64,000 nucleotides of DNA from Pleomorphomonas carboxyditropha (GTDB taxonomy: Bacteria; Pseudomonadota; Alphaproteobacteria; Rhizobiales; Pleomorphomonadaceae). The notes beneath the pieces are model-generated. The model saw nothing but the letters and a program-made list of their open reading frames with translations. It was not told the DNA's origin and searched no databases. The position numbers and the translations under genes are program-made. The first letter of the stretch is position 1; every line of letters starts with the position of its first letter. Location of the stretch: positions 62,001 to 126,000 of the forward strand of contig NZ_NQVN01000008.1 of assembly GCF_002770725.1 (NCBI RefSeq). Direction: 5' to 3'. Of this stretch, positions 27,421-37,261 are shown in pieces.

Positions 27421-28335
27421 TCAACCCTTGACGGCCCCGGCGGTCATGCCGCGCAGGAAGTAGCGGCCCAGCAGGATGTAGAGGATGAGGGTGGGGGCGG
27501 CGGCGATCACCGTCGCCGCCATGTGGACGTTGTATTCCTTCACCCCGAAGTTGGAGTTGACCAGGTTGTTGAGGGCGACGGTCATCGGCGCGCTCGACGG
27601 ATTGGAGAAGGAAACGGCGAACAGGAAGTCGTTCCAGATGCCGGTGAACTGCAGGATCAGCGCCACCACGATCACCGACGGCGACAGCGGCAGCACGATG
27701 CGGAAGAAGATCCAGAAGAAGCCGGCGCCGTCGATGCGCGCCGCCTTGATCAGGTCGTTGGGCACCGACAGGAAGAAATTGCGGAACAGCATGGTGGTGA
27801 TGGGTATGCCGTAGATCACGTGGATCAGGATCAGCCCTTCCACCGAGCCGAACAGGCCGAGCGTGCGCAGCGTCACCGACACCGGCGCCAGCACCACCTG
27901 GAACGGCACGAAGTTGCCGGCAACCAGCGCGGCGAACACGAAGCGGGCGCCGGGGAACGGCCATTTGGCCAGCGCATAGCCGTTGATGGCGCCGATCATC
28001 ACCGAGATCAGCACGGCGGGGATGGCCATCACCATCGAGTTGCCGAAATAGCCCTTGAGGCCGCCGCAGGTGATGCCGATGCAGGCTTCGCCCCAGGCGG
28101 TGACCCACGGCTGGACCGTCGGCTCGTGCGGCAGCGCCATCAGCCCGCCCGCCTGTATCTCCGGCATCGTCTTGAACGACGTGCTGAGCAGGATGTAGAG
28201 CGGGCCGGCGAAGAAAAAGGCGACCACGGCGAGCAGCAGGTAGAGCACGGCCCGCTTCAGCATGGCCTTGCTCCGCCGGGGCGTCAGCCAGCCGGACCGC
28301 GCGGGCCGGGGCGTTGCGTCTGTCGGGGCCGGCAT
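27421..28335 (-). CDS. CUT1 sugar ABC transporter permease (second subunit)
   Basis: This 304-residue inner-membrane permease has six hydrophobic segments, starting with VLYLLLAVVAFFFAGPLYIL. The EAA loop contacting the ATPase lies in DLIKAARIDGAGFFWIFFRI and continues VLPLSPSVIVVALI. It starts at ATG 28335, which shares a base with the stop of the partner permease (TGATG overlap), so the two are translationally coupled. It corresponds to the MalG/GtsC-type subunit. Confidence 0.93.
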   Translation of the reverse strand: MPAPTDATPRPARSGWLTPRRSKAMLKRAVLYLLLAVVAFFFAGPLYILLSTSFKTMPEIQAGGLMALPHEPTVQPWVTAWGEACIGITCGGLKGYFGNSMVMAIPAVLISVMIGAINGYALAKWPFPGARFVFAALVAGNFVPFQVVLAPVSVTLRTLGLFGSVEGLILIHVIYGIPITTMLFRNFFLSVPNDLIKAARIDGAGFFWIFFRIVLPLSPSVIVVALILQFTGIWNDFLFAVSFSNPSSAPMTVALNNLVNSNFGVKEYNVHMAATVIAAAPTLILYILLGRYFLRGMTAGAVKG

Positions 28336-29207
28336 CAGGCGCGCTCCCTCGTTTCGACGTAGAGATAGGGGATCAGGATCGCCAGCACGGTGCCGAGCAT
28401 CACCACCGCCGAGGCGGCCGACAGGCCGAGGTTGGTGCGGCGGAAGGCCATGTCGAACATGAATACCGAGGGCAGGTCGGACGATACGCCGGGGCCGCCG
28501 TTGGTCAGCGCCACCACCAGGTCGAAGGCGCGGACGATCGACAGCGACAAGAGCACCACGACGGTGAGGAACACCGGCGCCAGCATCGGGATGACGATGA
28601 ACACGTAGACCCGCCAGGCGGGAATGCCGTCGACCGCCGCCGCCTTCCAGATGTCCTCGTCGATGCCGCGCAGGCCGGCGAGGAACAGCGCCATGACGAG
28701 GCCGCAGCCCTGCCAGAAGGCGGCGACCACCAGCGCCCAGATGACGGTATCCGGGTTGGTCAGCCAGTCGAGGCGGAAGCTCGTGAAACCGAGCTGATGC
28801 ACCATCACCTCGATACCGAGGGTGGGATTGAGCAGCCACTGCCAGATGATGCCGGTCACCACGAAGGACATGGCCATCGGATACATGACGATCGACCGGA
28901 AGAAGCTCTCGGCGCGGATGCGCTGGTCGATCAGGATGGCGATCAAAAGCCCGAGCAAGATGGTGATCAGCAGGAACAGCCCGCCGAACAGGAACATGTT
29001 GGTGAAGGCGACGTGCCAGCGCGGGGTATGGAACAGTCGCCAGTATTGCTCGAGGCCGACGAAATTGTCGAAGCGGGGGAAGGCCTTGCTGTTGGTGGTG
29101 GAGACGGCCGCCGTGTAGGCGATGAAGCCGTAGAGGAAGATCGCGATCAGCGCCAGCGACGGCGATAGGGCGACCTGCGACACGTGCCGCTGGAGGAATC
29201 TGCGCAT
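28335..29207 (-). CDS. CUT1 sugar ABC transporter permease (first subunit)
   Basis: This 290-residue inner-membrane permease of the MalF/GtsB type has membrane segments from SPSLALIAIFLYGFIAYTAA onward and an EAA loop at IDEDIWKAAAVDGIPAWRVY. The ATG at 29207 (MRRFLQRHVSQ) is preferred over one 20 codons upstream that would add a Pro/Ala-rich tail. It follows the binding-protein gene by 75 bases and overlaps the next permease by one base. Confidence 0.93.
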   Translation of the reverse strand: MRRFLQRHVSQVALSPSLALIAIFLYGFIAYTAAVSTTNSKAFPRFDNFVGLEQYWRLFHTPRWHVAFTNMFLFGGLFLLITILLGLLIAILIDQRIRAESFFRSIVMYPMAMSFVVTGIIWQWLLNPTLGIEVMVHQLGFTSFRLDWLTNPDTVIWALVVAAFWQGCGLVMALFLAGLRGIDEDIWKAAAVDGIPAWRVYVFIVIPMLAPVFLTVVVLLSLSIVRAFDLVVALTNGGPGVSSDLPSVFMFDMAFRRTNLGLSAASAVVMLGTVLAILIPYLYVETRERA

Positions 29208-29282
29208 GTTCGGAGCCTTCGCTTCACGGATCGGAGGTGCGCCGGCGGCGGGGAACCGCCGGCGCATCTTGTCGATATCCCG

Positions 29283-30509
29283 TCAGCGGGTCGCCGCCAC
29301 GGCGTCGGCCATCGCCGTCACGCCTTCCTGCGGCGTCATCTTGCTGTGCAGGAAGGTGGTCATCTGGTCGACCAGGGCGCCGATGCCGGTGGCGTCGGCG
29401 ACGTTGTCCGGAACGAGGAACAGGTGACCCTCGGCCGCTTCGCCCATGGCGATCTGGGCGCAGGCGTCGAAGCCGGTCTTGTCGACGTCGAGGCGTGGCG
29501 GGATCGAGCCCTTGCGCAGGCTGAATTCCTTCTGCACCACCGGGTCCATGATGGTCTTGGCCAGGGCGAGCTGGGCGTCGCGGGTCGCCTCGTCCTTGAC
29601 GGCGGTCATGGCGAAGGCGTCGGTGCCGAACACCAGCGTCTTGCCGCCGGCCGGGAACACCTCGCAGGCGATGTCCTTGCCCGGCACCTTGTTGGCGGCC
29701 ACGAACTCGCCCTTCAGCCAGTCGCCCATGATCATGTAGGCCGCCTTGCCGTTGATCAACAGGCCGCCGGTGATGTTCCAGTCGCGGCTCGGGCTGCCGG
29801 GGTCGACGAGGTCGCGCACCTTGGCGAAGATCTCGAAGGCCTTCAGCATCTCCGGGCTGCGCAGCGCGGCGTCGTCGAGGTCATAGGTGACCTTGGTCAG
29901 GAAATCGCGGCCGCCGACGTCGATCAGGATGCTTTCGAACACGAAGATTTCCTGCCAGGACTGGCCGCCGAGGGCCAGCGGGATATAGCCCTTGGCGCGG
30001 ATCTTGTCGGCGGAGGCGATCAGCTCTTCCCAGGTCTTCGGCATGGCAATGCCGACGTCGTCGAGCACCGCCTGGTTGCCCCACAACCAGTTGTGGCCGT
30101 GAATGTCGATCGGCGCGGTGACGTACTTGCCCTGGAACTTGGCATTGTCGGCGATCACCTTGGGCAACAGCTTGTCCCAGTCCTGGGCCACCGCGTCGAT
30201 GTCGTTGAGCTGGCCTTCCTCGGCCAGCGCCATCAGCGGCGCGCCGACCTGCCACTGCATGGAGGTCGGCGGGTCGCCGCCGAGGATGCGCGTGCGCGCC
30301 ACCATGCGCGCCGACTCGCCGCCGGCCACCGGATTGTCCTTCCAAGTGTTGCCGGTCTTCTCATAGGCGTCGACGAGGATCTTCAGCGCTGCCGCCTCGC
30401 CGCCGGTGGTCCACCAGTGAATGACCTCGGCGGTGCCGGCGAACACCGGCGTGGTCGTCGTCAGGGCAAGGGCCATCGCCGAGCCCAGCACTCCAAGCTT
30501 CGTGAACAT
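29283..30509 (-). CDS. periplasmic sugar-binding protein (GtsA-like)
   Basis: This 408-residue solute-binding protein has a signal peptide cleaved after residue 24 (TTTTPVFA-G). The N-terminal segment VIHWWTTGGEAAALKILVDA and GGDPPTSMQWQVG are characteristic of the glucose/mannose-binding GtsA/GltB group of CUT1 transporters, so glucose or a small glucoside is the likely ligand (inference). AAGGAGGAGAG before the ATG gives a strong ribosome-binding site, fitting the high level needed for a binding protein. The gene lies between the beta-glucosidase and the permeases. Confidence 0.9.
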   Translation of the reverse strand: MFTKLGVLGSAMALALTTTTPVFAGTAEVIHWWTTGGEAAALKILVDAYEKTGNTWKDNPVAGGESARMVARTRILGGDPPTSMQWQVGAPLMALAEEGQLNDIDAVAQDWDKLLPKVIADNAKFQGKYVTAPIDIHGHNWLWGNQAVLDDVGIAMPKTWEELIASADKIRAKGYIPLALGGQSWQEIFVFESILIDVGGRDFLTKVTYDLDDAALRSPEMLKAFEIFAKVRDLVDPGSPSRDWNITGGLLINGKAAYMIMGDWLKGEFVAANKVPGKDIACEVFPAGGKTLVFGTDAFAMTAVKDEATRDAQLALAKTIMDPVVQKEFSLRKGSIPPRLDVDKTGFDACAQIAMGEAAEGHLFLVPDNVADATGIGALVDQMTTFLHSKMTPQEGVTAMADAVAATR

Positions 30510-30528
30510 GTCTCTCCTCCTTCATGCC

Positions 30529-30552
30529 GACCCGATGCTCTCCCTTCGGGTC
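30529..30552 (-). other. stem-loop between bglA and the binding-protein gene
   Basis: GACCCGA (30529-30535) pairs with TCGGGTC (30546-30552) around a 10-base loop, just ahead of the strong ribosome-binding site of the binding-protein gene. It may protect the downstream mRNA and raise binding-protein yield relative to bglA. Confidence 0.45.
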
Positions 30553-30605
30553 CCTCCAATATCATCAGCCCATCCGTCGGGGATGGGAAACGCCTCCGTT
30601 TCCGG

Positions 30606-31943
30606 TCATCCCTTCAAAAAGTCGGCGAACCAGCGGCCGCTCTGCTTCAGGGTCCGCTTCTGCGTTGCGAAATCGACGTGAACCAGGCCGAACCGCTTGG
30701 AATAGCCTTCGGCCCATTCGAAGTTGTCGAGCAGGCTCCAGACGAAATAGCCGGCGAGATCGACGCCGCCGTCCATCGCCACGCGCAGCGCGTCGATATG
30801 GCGGTGGATGTAGACGGCGCGCCGCCCGTCGTGAATGGCGCCATCCGCGCCGATCTCGTCGGGGTAGGTGGCGCCGTTCTCGGTGATGGCGATCGGTCCC
30901 GGCCGGTAGTCGCGCTGGACGCGCAAAAGCAGCTCGGTCAGGCCTTCGGGATAGACCTCCCAGCCGAAGCCGGTGACGTCGGAGGTCTCGGCCTCGACGA
31001 CGCGCGACCGCATCGGCCCGCCCTCGGGATCGTCGGCGACGATCTCGCGGAAATAATAGTTGATGCCGAGGAAGTCTGTCCGGCCGGCGATGGTCGCGAG
31101 GTCGCCGTCGCTGACCGTCGGCGCGGCGGCGCCGAGCGCGCGTAGGACATCCTCCGGATAGCCGCGGCCGTGCAGCGGATCGAGGAACCAGCGGTTCCTC
31201 AGGCCGTCGTGGCGGATGGCGGCGAGCCGGTCGGCCTCGGAGCCGGACGCCGTGTGGATCGGATGCAGGCTGAGCGCGATGCCGCAGCGGGCGTCGGCGA
31301 CATTGGCCCTGAGCACCGGCAAGGCCAGCCCATGCGACAGCAGAACGTGGTGGGTGGCCTGCATCGCCGCCGCGAGGTCGCGCTTGCCGGGCGCGAACTC
31401 GCCCTCATAATAGCCCTTGACGGTGCTGCACCACGGTTCGTTGTGGGTGATCCAGCGCTTGACGCGATCGCCGAGCCGGCGGGACACCACGTCGGCGAAA
31501 CCGGCGAAGGCGAGGGCGGTGTCCCGGCGCGGCCAGCCGCCGGCATCCTCGAGCGGTTGCGGCAGGTCCCAGTGATAGAGCGTCAGCCAGGGCTCGATGC
31601 CGCGCTCCAGCAGCCCGTCGACCAGGCGATCGTAGAAGGCGAGGCCGGCCTTGTTCACCGCGCCGGTCCCCGTCGGCAGGATGCGCGGCCAGGACACGGA
31701 AAAGCGGTAGGCGCCGACGCCGAGCGCCTTTACGAGATCAAGGTCTTCTTCCCAGTGATGATAGTGATCACAAGCCACGGCAGGCGTATCGCCATTGCGG
31801 ATATGGCCGGGTTCGGTGGCAAACGTGTCCCACACCGATGGACGACGGCCATCGGCATCCGTTCCACCTTCGATCTGCAGAGCGGAGGTGGAGACGCCCC
31901 ACCGGAAATCCTCGGGAAACTGGGCGCGCGTGGAACGAGGCAT
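30606..31943 (-). CDS. bglA: GH1 beta-glucosidase
   Basis: This cytosolic retaining beta-glycosidase of family GH1 probably releases glucose from cellobiose or other beta-glucosides brought in by the adjacent transporter. The 445-residue barrel starts FPEDFRWGVSTSALQIEGG. The acid/base Glu169 is in WITHNEPW, the nucleophile Glu355 in AITENGATY, and the sugar-binding segment is LLDNFEWAEGYSKRFGL. It has no signal peptide. It is the first gene of the operon with the ABC transporter and has an operator-overlapped promoter facing the ROK repressor. Confidence 0.95.
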   Translation of the reverse strand: MPRSTRAQFPEDFRWGVSTSALQIEGGTDADGRRPSVWDTFATEPGHIRNGDTPAVACDHYHHWEEDLDLVKALGVGAYRFSVSWPRILPTGTGAVNKAGLAFYDRLVDGLLERGIEPWLTLYHWDLPQPLEDAGGWPRRDTALAFAGFADVVSRRLGDRVKRWITHNEPWCSTVKGYYEGEFAPGKRDLAAAMQATHHVLLSHGLALPVLRANVADARCGIALSLHPIHTASGSEADRLAAIRHDGLRNRWFLDPLHGRGYPEDVLRALGAAAPTVSDGDLATIAGRTDFLGINYYFREIVADDPEGGPMRSRVVEAETSDVTGFGWEVYPEGLTELLLRVQRDYRPGPIAITENGATYPDEIGADGAIHDGRRAVYIHRHIDALRVAMDGGVDLAGYFVWSLLDNFEWAEGYSKRFGLVHVDFATQKRTLKQSGRWFADFLKG

Positions 31944-31973
31944 GCCGATGACCGCCGTTGCTGACCGGATGTT

Positions 31974-32009
31974 GCTTCAATTAATTAAATGAAACATAAG
32001 GCGAGTCAA
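31974..32009 (-). promoter_or_regulatory. bglA promoter with ROK operator (site A)
   Basis: On the minus strand the -35 box TTGACT (plus 32004-32009) is 17 bases from a -10 box AATTAA (plus 31981-31986). The -10 sits inside a near-palindrome, TTTCATTTAATTAATTGAA on the minus strand, within plus 31974-31995, and 31 bases before the bglA ATG. The same motif, in the same place relative to -10, occurs at the ROK promoter. Confidence 0.7.
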
Positions 32010-32016
32010 GTGACAT

Positions 32017-32035
32017 AATTTCGGCTTCCGAAATT
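32017..32035. promoter_or_regulatory. second palindrome in the bglA-ROK intergenic region
   Basis: AATTTCGG (32017-32024) and CCGAAATT (32028-32035) are a perfect 8-base inverted repeat around CTT. It lies upstream of the bglA -35 box and differs from the ROK operator, so it could be the site of another regulator or a small hairpin. Confidence 0.4.
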
Positions 32036-32169
32036 TATTGGACAATCGGGATCCTATACGGAAAAGATCATCGGGAAACGGCGCGATTCCCCTAATTTTT
32101 GTTGGTAGCTGTCTTGCCGAGCAAGGCACCAAAAGGCGAGGTGGATGCCGCAAGGAAACAACCGGGCTG

Positions 32170-32204
32170 TTGAAATCAGCCGTCTTTCATTTCTATAAGT
32201 GAAA
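32170..32204 (+). promoter_or_regulatory. ROK gene promoter with operator (site B)
   Basis: TTGAAA (32170-32175) and CTATAA (32193-32198) are 17 bases apart, 40 bases before the ROK start. The -10 lies inside TTTCATTTCTATAAGTGAAA (32185-32204), which matches site A at TTTCATTT, TAA and TGAA. Repressor bound here would block polymerase, giving autoregulation. Confidence 0.7.
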
Positions 32205-32244
32205 CGAGCGGAGTTCCAATGCTCCATGTAACGGAAGCGTCTTC

Positions 32245-33405
32245 ATGCCCTCGCTGAAGGGAAACCAGAGCACTTCGCGCACTCTCAATCGGTTGCTGCT
32301 GCTCAATCATTTGCGCCGCCACGGCCCGACGGCGCGCTCGGACATCGCCGCGGCCACCGGGCTCAGCCCGGCGGCGATTTCCTACGTGTCGTCCGAGCTC
32401 CTGGAGCAGCAGGTGATCGCCGAGCTCGACGCCGTGGCTGATGGCGGCCGGCGCCGGATGACGCGACTCGATCTCAATTACGCCGGTCACGTGGCGCTGG
32501 GCGTCAAGCTGATGGAGCGCAGCCTCCGGGCGACGCTCGTCGATCTCGGCACCAACGTCATCGACACCCTGACGGCCGACGTCGACGCACGTTCGCCGGC
32601 AGCGGTGGCGCGGGCGACCGCCGATGCGCTCGCCGACCTTCTCGAACGGTCCGGAGAACACAGACAGCGGCTGATCGGCATCGGCCTTGCCATGCCCGGC
32701 CAGCACGACGCCGAGCGCGGCGTCTGCTTGCGCTGCGACCGGTTCGGCTGGAAGGACGTGCCGATCGCCGCGCTGATCGCCGACCTGGCCGGCGTTCCCG
32801 TCTGGGTCGACAACGACGTCAACGCCTTCGCGCTTGCCGAACACCTGTTCGGCGCCGGCCGGCAGGCGTCGTCGCTGGCGGTATTCTCCTTCGGCCGCGG
32901 CATCGGCGCGGCGATGATCGTCGACGGCCAGCTTCTGCGCGGCCGCTACGGCGGGGCGGGCGAGATCGGTCATCTCACCGTGGTGGAGGATGGCCCGCGC
33001 TGTGAATGCGGCCGGCTCGGCTGCCTCGAGGCGGTCACCTCGCTGCCGGCCATCCTCAACGCCTACGGCATCGTCCGGCCATCCGATCGTAGCATCGATC
33101 CCGCCGCCCTGGCGACGCTGGCGGGGGAGGGCGACCCGGTGGCGCGCGAGATCCTCGATACCGCCGGCCGCCGGCTCGGCGCGGCGGCGGCGACCTTCGC
33201 CAGCCTGTTCGATCCGGAGACCATGGTGATCGGCGGCGAGGGCGTGCTGTTCGGCCCGGCGCTGCTCGATCCGCTGGTGGCGACGCTCAAGGAAAAGAAC
33301 TTCCAGCGCAACACCGAGGTGTTCGTCGAGTTCTGGAACGACGACGCCTGGGCGCGCGGCGCGGCGGCGCTCGCCATCGACAGCTTCTTTTCGCTGCCGT
33401 CGTGA
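32245..33405 (+). CDS. ROK family transcriptional repressor
   Basis: This 386-residue regulator has an N-terminal winged helix (LLLLNHLRRHGPTARSDIAA, then ATGLSPAAISYVSSELLEQQ) and a ROK sugar-kinase-like domain with GIGLAMPGQHD, VDNDVNAFALAEHLFG and the zinc site CECGRLGCLEA. ROK repressors (NagC, Mlc, XylR type) release DNA when a sugar or sugar phosphate binds. It faces bglA and the ABC operon, and matching operators occur at both promoters, so it most likely represses that operon and itself. GGAAG seven bases before the ATG supports the start. Confidence 0.92.
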   Translation: MPSLKGNQSTSRTLNRLLLLNHLRRHGPTARSDIAAATGLSPAAISYVSSELLEQQVIAELDAVADGGRRRMTRLDLNYAGHVALGVKLMERSLRATLVDLGTNVIDTLTADVDARSPAAVARATADALADLLERSGEHRQRLIGIGLAMPGQHDAERGVCLRCDRFGWKDVPIAALIADLAGVPVWVDNDVNAFALAEHLFGAGRQASSLAVFSFGRGIGAAMIVDGQLLRGRYGGAGEIGHLTVVEDGPRCECGRLGCLEAVTSLPAILNAYGIVRPSDRSIDPAALATLAGEGDPVAREILDTAGRRLGAAAATFASLFDPETMVIGGEGVLFGPALLDPLVATLKEKNFQRNTEVFVEFWNDDAWARGAAALAIDSFFSLPS

Positions 33406-33430
33406 GCGGATCCGGCGGGCCGGATTGAAA

Positions 33431-33449
33431 TGGACTAGATGATGGTCTA
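33431..33449 (+). promoter_or_regulatory. direct repeat upstream of phd-vapC
   Basis: TGGACTA (33431-33437) and TGGTCTA (33443-33449) are direct repeats separated by five bases, and TAGATGATGGTCTA has palindromic ends. The site is about 40 bases before the antitoxin ATG, a plausible place for Phd binding. Confidence 0.4.
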
Positions 33450-33489
33450 AATTTCGGAGGCTTCGAATGGGCTCGGCAGGAGCGTGGTC

Positions 33490-33756
33490 ATGCAAATATC
33501 GGTCACGGAAGCCAAAGGTCAGCTGACCGAGTTGATGCGGCGTGCGGAACGGGGAGATGAAATCATCCTGACCCGCCATGGCCATGCTGCCGTACGGCTC
33601 GTTCCGGTCAAACCGGTGGCCGACGCGAAATCCCGCAAGCTGCTGCTCGATGCGGTTCGGGCTTCCGCCGCCGAAAAGGTGGCGGGCGGCCCGAGCGCCG
33701 CGCGCAGCCAGGATTTTCTCTACGACGAGAATGGCCTTCCCGATGATCGCCGTTGA
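33490..33756 (+). CDS. Phd/YefM-family antitoxin
   Basis: This 88-residue antitoxin starts MQISVTEAKGQLTELMRRAE and continues RGDEIILTRHGHAAVRLVPV, the standard Phd/YefM DNA-binding fold. The C-terminal tail with FLYDENGLPDD is typical of Phd proteins that pair with PIN toxins. ATG 33490, with AGGAG seven bases before it, is preferred over GTG 33484. It overlaps the toxin gene by 14 bases. Confidence 0.87.
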   Translation: MQISVTEAKGQLTELMRRAERGDEIILTRHGHAAVRLVPVKPVADAKSRKLLLDAVRASAAEKVAGGPSAARSQDFLYDENGLPDDRR

Positions 33757-34126
33757 TACGTCGGCGCTGATGGCAATCCTTTTGGGCGAGCCGGAGGCCG
33801 ATGCATGCGCCGCGGCGCTCGAAGTGGAGGATCGTCTGCTGATTTCCGCCGGTACGGTGGCCGAAGCGCTGATCGTCGGCGAGCGGCGCAATACCGGCGA
33901 GGAAATGGAGCGGCTGATCGATGGGCTCGGCTTCGAGATCGTCAGCGTGACGCCGGCTTCGGCCCGCCGCATTGCCGAATTCTACCGGAAATGGGGCAAG
34001 GGCGTTCACCCGGCCGCCCTGAATTTCGGCGATTGCTTCTCCTACGAGGTGGCGAACGAATACGGATGTCCGCTGCTTTATGTCGGCGATGATTTCGCGC
34101 GGACCGATATAAAGCCTGTCCTGTAG
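33743..34126 (+). CDS. vapC: VapC-type PIN-domain ribonuclease toxin
   Basis: This 127-residue PIN domain begins MIAVDTSALMAILLGEPEAD. The acidic metal-binding residues are visible: Asp in VDTSA, Glu in GTVAEALIVGE, and Asp in LNFGDCFSYEVA with Asp in YVGDDFARTDI. VapC toxins cleave tRNA or rRNA. ATG 33731 would add four residues. It is coupled to the antitoxin by overlap. Pairing a Phd-type antitoxin with VapC is common. Confidence 0.9.
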   Translation: MIAVDTSALMAILLGEPEADACAAALEVEDRLLISAGTVAEALIVGERRNTGEEMERLIDGLGFEIVSVTPASARRIAEFYRKWGKGVHPAALNFGDCFSYEVANEYGCPLLYVGDDFARTDIKPVL

Positions 34127-34230
34127 CGCCGCGCCGCAAGGCTCTTCACGAGGCGCCGAACGACGCATATGCGACAGCCTCGCGGCACGGCGCAAATAGA
34201 TCTATCATACTGATTTCATTGGGAAACCGA

Positions 34231-34306
34231 TGGCTCCGCGAGTAGGACTCGAACCTACGACCCGGTGATTAACAGTCACCTGCTCTACCAACTGAGCTAT
34301 CGCGGA
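34231..34306 (-). tRNA. tRNA-Asn (GTT)
   Basis: Read on the minus strand this 76-base gene folds into a cloverleaf: acceptor TCCGCGA pairs with TCGCGGA, followed by encoded CCA. The D arm is GCTCAGTTGGTAGAGC, the anticodon loop CTGTTAA gives GTT (Asn), and the T arm contains GGTTCGAGTCC. Confidence 0.97.
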
Positions 34307-34566
34307 ACAGCTTCGGTGGCGGTGCGTATAACAAAGCTGTTCCGGTTTGCAAAGCCCCCTCGGCAAGGAAAATGCGAGCGCGGTGCGAAAAGGCCGGAGA
34401 GGGTGGATATCCGGCGGCTAACGGTATGAGCCGGCAAGGCTTTTCCGTTCGCCGCGCCAGTGTTTTCCCGCACGTCCGGGCGGCGGCCTTTGAAAAGGGA
34501 CAAGCGCTTTCCTATCTGTCCGGGACCGGTTTTTGCCGGAAAGCCGACGGCGATGAAAGGCGATCC

Positions 34567-34821
34567 ATGTCGAAGATGAAGCTCTGGGGACGGACGGTGC
34601 GATTGCCAAGGAGCCGGCTTCTCCGCGTCGTCATGGGCTTCGCCTTCGTCGGCATGGGGCTGGTCGGCTTCCTGCCCGTCGTCGGCTTCTGGATGATTCC
34701 GGTCGGCCTCGCCATTCTCTCGGTGGATTCGCCTCTGGCTCGCCGGTTCCGGCGGCGGGCCGAGGTCTGGGTGCTCCGCCGCTACAATCGCTGGAAAGGG
34801 CGCGGCGTTGGTTCCGCCTAG
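34567..34821 (+). CDS. small two-helix membrane protein
   Basis: This 84-residue protein has a basic N-terminus, two hydrophobic segments (LRVVMGFAFVGMGLVGFLPV and GFWMIPVGLAILSVDSP) and a strongly basic C-terminal tail (ARRFRRRAEVWVLRRYNRWKG). It resembles PGPGW-type small membrane proteins but lacks that exact motif. The start MSKMKLWGRTVRL at 34567 excludes a long low-quality upstream extension. The function is unknown. Confidence 0.6.
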   Translation: MSKMKLWGRTVRLPRSRLLRVVMGFAFVGMGLVGFLPVVGFWMIPVGLAILSVDSPLARRFRRRAEVWVLRRYNRWKGRGVGSA

Positions 34822-35079
34822 GCTAACGACCGAGCTTCACGCCGGTTGAGCGTTTCTCGGGAATCACTTCACGCGATTGTGCCCGACTTTGATATTTCGT
34901 TTCTGGAGTGCCGTCTCCACTTGTGGCAGGTTGAATACAGGACAGGCGCGATGGCACCGCGATGTCGTCAGGACGCGACAATCAGTCAAATCGGACGATG
35001 TCACATTTCGGTCGTTGTTGATCAGTATCGGTTTGTCCCAGAGAGAAATGCTCTCTCGTTCTTGGGAAAGGAGGTCAGA

Positions 35080-35187
35080 ATGACAAATATTTCGCTCACG
35101 CGGATCGCGCGCACGAATGTATGCCGTTCGACGATCCGCCCCAATCATCTTGGCTCGAAACGCCAATGGCGAATGTGTCTTTGCTAA
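35080..35187 (+). CDS. possible small basic protein or leader peptide
   Basis: This is a 35-codon frame starting MTNISLTRIARTNVCRS and rich in Arg and Cys. Its main support is an AAAGGAGG ribosome-binding site six bases before the ATG, stronger than most in the window, preceded by a GAGAG/CTCTC hairpin at 35041-35057. The surrounding region (34822-35266) is lower in GC than its neighbours and has no other credible gene. It could be a short regulatory frame for the next gene, a small toxin-like peptide, or chance. No homology is recognised. Confidence 0.3.
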   Translation: MTNISLTRIARTNVCRSTIRPNHLGSKRQWRMCLC

Positions 35188-35266
35188 GCATCTGACACTT
35201 TTCACGAAAAACGTAATCGACAGGATGATGGTCTCGCCACCGGCGCAAGACCAGGAGAGCAATATT

Positions 35267-35503
35267 ATGTCCAAGCCAATTGTCATCGAAGCGGCCGGAA
35301 AGGCCGTCGCCGTTGCCGCCCCCGCCGGGGATCAGGTGCGTTTCGTTGCCGTCAAGTATGACGTCTGGGATCTCGACGGCGAGCTCTACGGCTCGGTTGC
35401 CGAGGCCGAGCGGGCGGCCGAGCGTCATCTCGCCAGCCGCAGCACGGTGGATCAGCCGTTTGGCCGGGTCGCCTTCCCCGCCGAACTGGCGGTCGCCATC
35501 TGA
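35267..35503 (+). CDS. small hypothetical protein
   Basis: This 78-residue soluble protein begins MSKPIVIEAAGKAVAVAAPA and contains VKYDVWDLDGELYGSVAEAE followed by a helical AERAAERHLASRS. AGGAG nine bases before the ATG supports the start. It has no known domain, signal or membrane segment. It is isolated between the low-GC stretch and the convergent GH1 gene. Confidence 0.5.
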   Translation: MSKPIVIEAAGKAVAVAAPAGDQVRFVAVKYDVWDLDGELYGSVAEAERAAERHLASRSTVDQPFGRVAFPAELAVAI

Positions 35504-35546
35504 ATGATGGTCGCCGCTCGCATGAAACCCTCGCACAAAACGGCCG

Positions 35547-37223
<1,677 letters not shown>

Positions 37224-37261
37224 CTACGCCGCCGCGCTCGCTTATGAAGCCTTCCCCATGG

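Noticed and set aside
32176-33972. A 598-residue minus-strand frame opposite the ROK gene
   Set aside because: It is antisense to the ROK repressor and the Phd gene, both of which have full domain motifs.
34231-34306. Integration site (att) at tRNA-Asn
   Set aside because: No second copy of the tRNA 3' end and no integrase lies within the window.
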